Positions 41,971 to 44,123 of a DNA stretch of 44,123 nt are shown in pieces. Position numbers and translations under genes: made by a program. Location: contig JBBQQH010000027.1 of NCBI GenBank assembly GCA_038216155.1, forward strand, positions 1 through 44,123, given 5' to 3'. A model generated the notes under the pieces. The model searched no databases and was not told the DNA's origin. It saw only the letters and a program-made list of their open reading frames with translations. Position 1 is the first letter of the stretch, and every line of letters begins with the position of its first letter. This DNA is from SZAS-103 sp038216155 (GTDB lineage: Bacteria > Pseudomonadota > Gammaproteobacteria > Xanthomonadales > Xanthomonadaceae).

Positions 41971-43899
41971 ATGTCCACGCCCAAGCCGCCAGTGACCACC
42001 CCTGCGACTGCGCCTTCGGCACAGGCCATCGATAGTGGCAAGCGCCGACTATGGAAAGCACGGATCGCGCTGGCGTTGCTGGCGGCGGCGTTCATCGCGG
42101 TGGTGTCGGTCAGCGGCATCCTGCTTAGCGGTGCGCGCATCGACCTGACCGCCAACCGCCTCTACACGCTGTCGCCCGGCACCGTGCATCTGCTCGATAG
42201 CAACCGCACCCCGGTGCACCTGCATTTTTATCTATCCGAACAGGCCGCACAGCAATTGCCGCAGGTGCGCACCTATGCACAGCGCGTGCACGAACTGTTG
42301 CAGGAAATGGCCGCTCGCTCGCACGGACGGGTCACGCTCGACACGGTCGATCCGCAACCCTTCACCGATGCCGAAGACCGGGCTGCAGCCGCTGGTTTGC
42401 AGGGCGTACCGCTGGGTACCGTCGGCAATACGCTGTACTTCGGCTTGGTCGGCAACAACGATCATGGCCAGCAAGCGGTCGCACCGTTTTTCGATCCGAA
42501 CAAGGAAGTGTTTCTCGAATACGACATTGCCAAGCTGATCAGTTCGCTGGGCAATGCGCACAAGCCGGTGGTCGGGCTGCTGTCAGGATTACCCAGCGGG
42601 CCGGGGTTTGATCCTTCCAGCAATAGCGTCCACGACGGCTGGGCGATCGACGGCGAATTGGCGCGATTGTTCGAGCTGCATCGCCTGCAAGGCAACCCGA
42701 AATCGATCGGCGATGATGTCGACCTGCTGGTTGTGCTGCATCCCAAGGAACTGGCCGACGATACGCAATACGCGATCGACCAGTTCGTGATGCGCGGCGG
42801 GCGCCTGTTGGTATTCGTCGATCCTTACGCCGAATCCGATCCGGCCGGCGAGCAGCGCGGCGTGCTGCCGGGCGGCAAGCTGTCGGCAACATCTTCTTCG
42901 CTCGACACGCTGTTCAAGGCGTGGGGCATCGCGTACTCGCCGCGGATCGTGGTGCGCGACCCCGGTAACGCGTTGCAGGTGCAACCTGACCCGCAGCGTC
43001 CGCCGATCGACAATCCATTGATGATCGGTCTGCGCAAGGATGCGCTGAACCAGGAGGACGTGGTCTCAGCGCAACTGGCGGCGGTGAATTTCTCCACTGC
43101 TGGCGAAGTCGATCTCGCTCCCGGCAGCGCGCTGAATATGGAACCGCTGGCGCGCAGCTCATCGCAGTCGGATTTGATCGACGACATCCGCGCGCGACTA
43201 CTGCTCGGCGATCCTGCCAGCCTGACCACCACGTTCGGTGCCAATCGCAAAAGCTATGTGTTGGCCGCACGATTCAGCGGACCGCTCAAGTCCGCATTTC
43301 CCGATCGCATCGGCGGCAAGCATCTGGCTGCAACGCGGATTCCCGCCAACCTGATCGTGGTCGCTGACACCGACGTATTGACCGACCGCTTGTGGGTGAA
43401 CGCGCAGAATTTCTTCGGTCGGCGATTGCTCAATGCGTTCGCCAACAACGGCGATTTCGTCTTCAACATGGTCGACAACATGGTCGGCAACACCGATCTG
43501 ATCGCGCTGCGGGCACGACCCGGCGCAGCCCGGCCCTTCACCCGCGTAGAGCTGTTGAAGAAGCGCGCCGATGCCAGCCTGCAGGGCAAGGCCGCGGAGT
43601 TGCAAAGCCAGCTGACTGCACTTGAACAAAAACTGGCCGAACTGCAGCCGCAAAAGTCCGCTGGCGCCGCGGCGTTGGCGATGACGCCGAAACAATCGGC
43701 CGAACTGCACACCTTTCAGGAAGAACGCCAGACCATACGGCGCCAATTGCGCGATGTGCAGCACAAGCTTGACGCCGACATCCAGTCACTTGGCACGCGA
43801 TTGAAGCTGCTCGACATTCTGGCGGTGCCCCTGCTGCTGACATTGATCGTGTTGCTGGTCGCCTTCTGGCGGCGTCGTACGTCGCGCGATGGTGGCTGA
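41971..43899 (+). CDS. GldG-like ABC transporter auxiliary protein
   Basis: The product has 642 residues. One membrane helix (about 30-52) is followed by IDLTANRLYTLSPGT, a conserved start of the GldG/DUF7088-type extracytoplasmic region, and then the ABC-transporter auxiliary domain (VVGLLSGLPSGP, DVDLLVVLHPKEL, RGGRLLVFVDPYAE) reaching about residue 500. Residues about 535-605 form a coiled coil rich in Leu, Gln and Lys, and a second helix lies at about 613-635, so the chain is anchored at both ends with the large domain in the periplasm. It completes the GldA-GldF-GldG trio. It may gate or support export. Its role in this host is unknown. Confidence 0.88.
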   Translation: MSTPKPPVTTPATAPSAQAIDSGKRRLWKARIALALLAAAFIAVVSVSGILLSGARIDLTANRLYTLSPGTVHLLDSNRTPVHLHFYLSEQAAQQLPQVRTYAQRVHELLQEMAARSHGRVTLDTVDPQPFTDAEDRAAAAGLQGVPLGTVGNTLYFGLVGNNDHGQQAVAPFFDPNKEVFLEYDIAKLISSLGNAHKPVVGLLSGLPSGPGFDPSSNSVHDGWAIDGELARLFELHRLQGNPKSIGDDVDLLVVLHPKELADDTQYAIDQFVMRGGRLLVFVDPYAESDPAGEQRGVLPGGKLSATSSSLDTLFKAWGIAYSPRIVVRDPGNALQVQPDPQRPPIDNPLMIGLRKDALNQEDVVSAQLAAVNFSTAGEVDLAPGSALNMEPLARSSSQSDLIDDIRARLLLGDPASLTTTFGANRKSYVLAARFSGPLKSAFPDRIGGKHLAATRIPANLIVVADTDVLTDRLWVNAQNFFGRRLLNAFANNGDFVFNMVDNMVGNTDLIALRARPGAARPFTRVELLKKRADASLQGKAAELQSQLTALEQKLAELQPQKSAGAAALAMTPKQSAELHTFQEERQTIRRQLRDVQHKLDADIQSLGTRLKLLDILAVPLLLTLIVLLVAFWRRRTSRDGG

Positions 43900-44080
43900 A
43901 GCAAATCCGCGTCTGAACCGCGTGCTCCGCGTTGCCGGTGCGCTCGCGTGTGCAGTCGCTGTCGCGTTGGGTGCGTATGCCGCACGAGTTCCGCAGCTAA
44001 TCACGCAAGTTGTTGATTTGCTTATACCACGGCATGCAAAAATGACACTACAGGGCGGCTTGTGGCTTTGCCAGCTTTAG
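43889..44080 (+). pseudogene. Truncated small membrane protein gene, possibly DUF423
   Basis: An ATG at 43889 overlaps the GldG-like stop by 11 bases. The first ~30 residues include a hydrophobic helix, VAGALACAVAVALGAYAAR, resembling the first helix of DUF423 proteins (GAxxAxxAVALGAFGAH). After about residue 35 the sequence loses any family look and stops at 44080, within what appears to be insertion-sequence DNA. I therefore read it as the 5' end of a gene cut by the mobile element that runs off the window edge. The DUF423 assignment is tentative. Confidence 0.45.
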
Positions 44081-44123
44081 CGCTGCAAACAGGTCGAGTT
44101 GCTCCGAGGTGGTCTTGCTGGTG
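44048..44123 (-). CDS. C-terminal end of a transposase (partial)
   Basis: The minus-strand frame reaching the window edge reads TSKTTSEQLDLFAALKLAKP then QAAL and TAG (44048-44050), typical in style of a transposase tail. Past the stop, the sequence through 44010-44047 is AT-richer and could contain the terminal repeat. The family cannot be named from 25 residues. It would explain both the truncation of the gene at 43889 and the end of the contig, since insertion-sequence copies often break assemblies. Confidence 0.4.
   Translation of the reverse strand, partial: TSKTTSEQLDLFAALKLAKPQAAL

Noticed and set aside
41971..43899. Gliding-motility system based on the GldA/F/G-like genes
   Set aside because: Related ABC trios are widespread in non-gliding proteobacteria and no other gld or spr genes are present, so gliding is not supported.
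1..44123. CRISPR arrays, tRNA or rRNA genes and integrase-type attachment sites
   Set aside because: No regularly spaced direct repeats, cloverleaf-like sequence or rRNA signature was noticed. This was by reading only, so a covariance-model search would be needed to exclude tRNAs fully.

Overview
The window is GC-rich (about 60% by eye). Gene families, REP-type hairpins and the minC-minD-minE order point to a gammaproteobacterium of the Xanthomonadales/Lysobacterales (Rhodanobacteraceae-like). That placement is an inference; no rRNA or tRNA gene was seen to confirm it. The first 23 bases are pure G, which looks like a contig-end sequencing artefact. The last ~100 bases appear to run into an insertion sequence, so both edges look like assembly breakpoints.

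Layout. (1) 0-4.5 kb, minus strand: a lipoprotein overlapping the C-terminal remnant of a serine-hydrolase, polymorphic-toxin-like protein that is cut off exactly at a REP hairpin. Next comes a membrane module of an SPFH-SHOCT protein, a double-zinc-ribbon membrane protein and an 86-residue membrane protein, resembling the Bacillus YdjG/YdjH/YdjI envelope-stress group. (2) 4.7-19 kb: mostly single housekeeping or accessory genes: a GAF-GGDEF diguanylate cyclase, a soluble PQQ dehydrogenase, a methyltransferase/OsmC pair, a kelch lipoprotein, an RluF-like pseudouridine synthase, DUF5694, DUF427, a CPA1 antiporter, a winged-helix/TPR regulator divergent from a tautomerase, and a TrmY-like SPOUT methyltransferase. 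At 17.9-18.7 kb is a scar where an IS3-family fragment joins two gene stumps. (3) 18.8-33 kb: a YCII-like protein, a SRAP (YedK/HMCES) DNA-crosslink protein, and a run of protein- and amino-acid-handling genes: M14 peptidase, metzincin, M20-like hydrolase with altered metal ligands, Bcr/CflA efflux pump, APC amino-acid permease, Rieske oxygenase, DUF1304 and M2 peptidase. A PD40 propeller gene in this stretch carries one in-frame stop. (4) 33-36.7 kb: a GNAT-minC-minD-minE-metalloprotease-like operon, in which the minD frame is open for a further 173 residues upstream of the usual start. (5) 36.9-44 kb, plus strand: a DesK/NarL-type two-component system, then a SRPBCC/GyrI-like membrane-anchored protein and a GldA-GldF-GldG-type ABC system, ending in a truncated small membrane gene and a partial transposase.

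How the genes may work together. Secreted or periplasmic peptidases (metzincin, M2, M20-like) together with the M14 enzyme, the permease and the Rieske oxygenase suggest use of peptides and modified amino acids. The two-component pair sits directly upstream of the SRPBCC and ABC genes and could control them. REP-like elements, an IS scar, a nonsense mutation and terminal transposase sequence show ongoing gene decay between conserved blocks. The strongest leads are the proteobacterial SPFH/zinc-ribbon module, the MinD extension, the Rieske-permease-DUF1304 operon and the non-canonical M20 protein.
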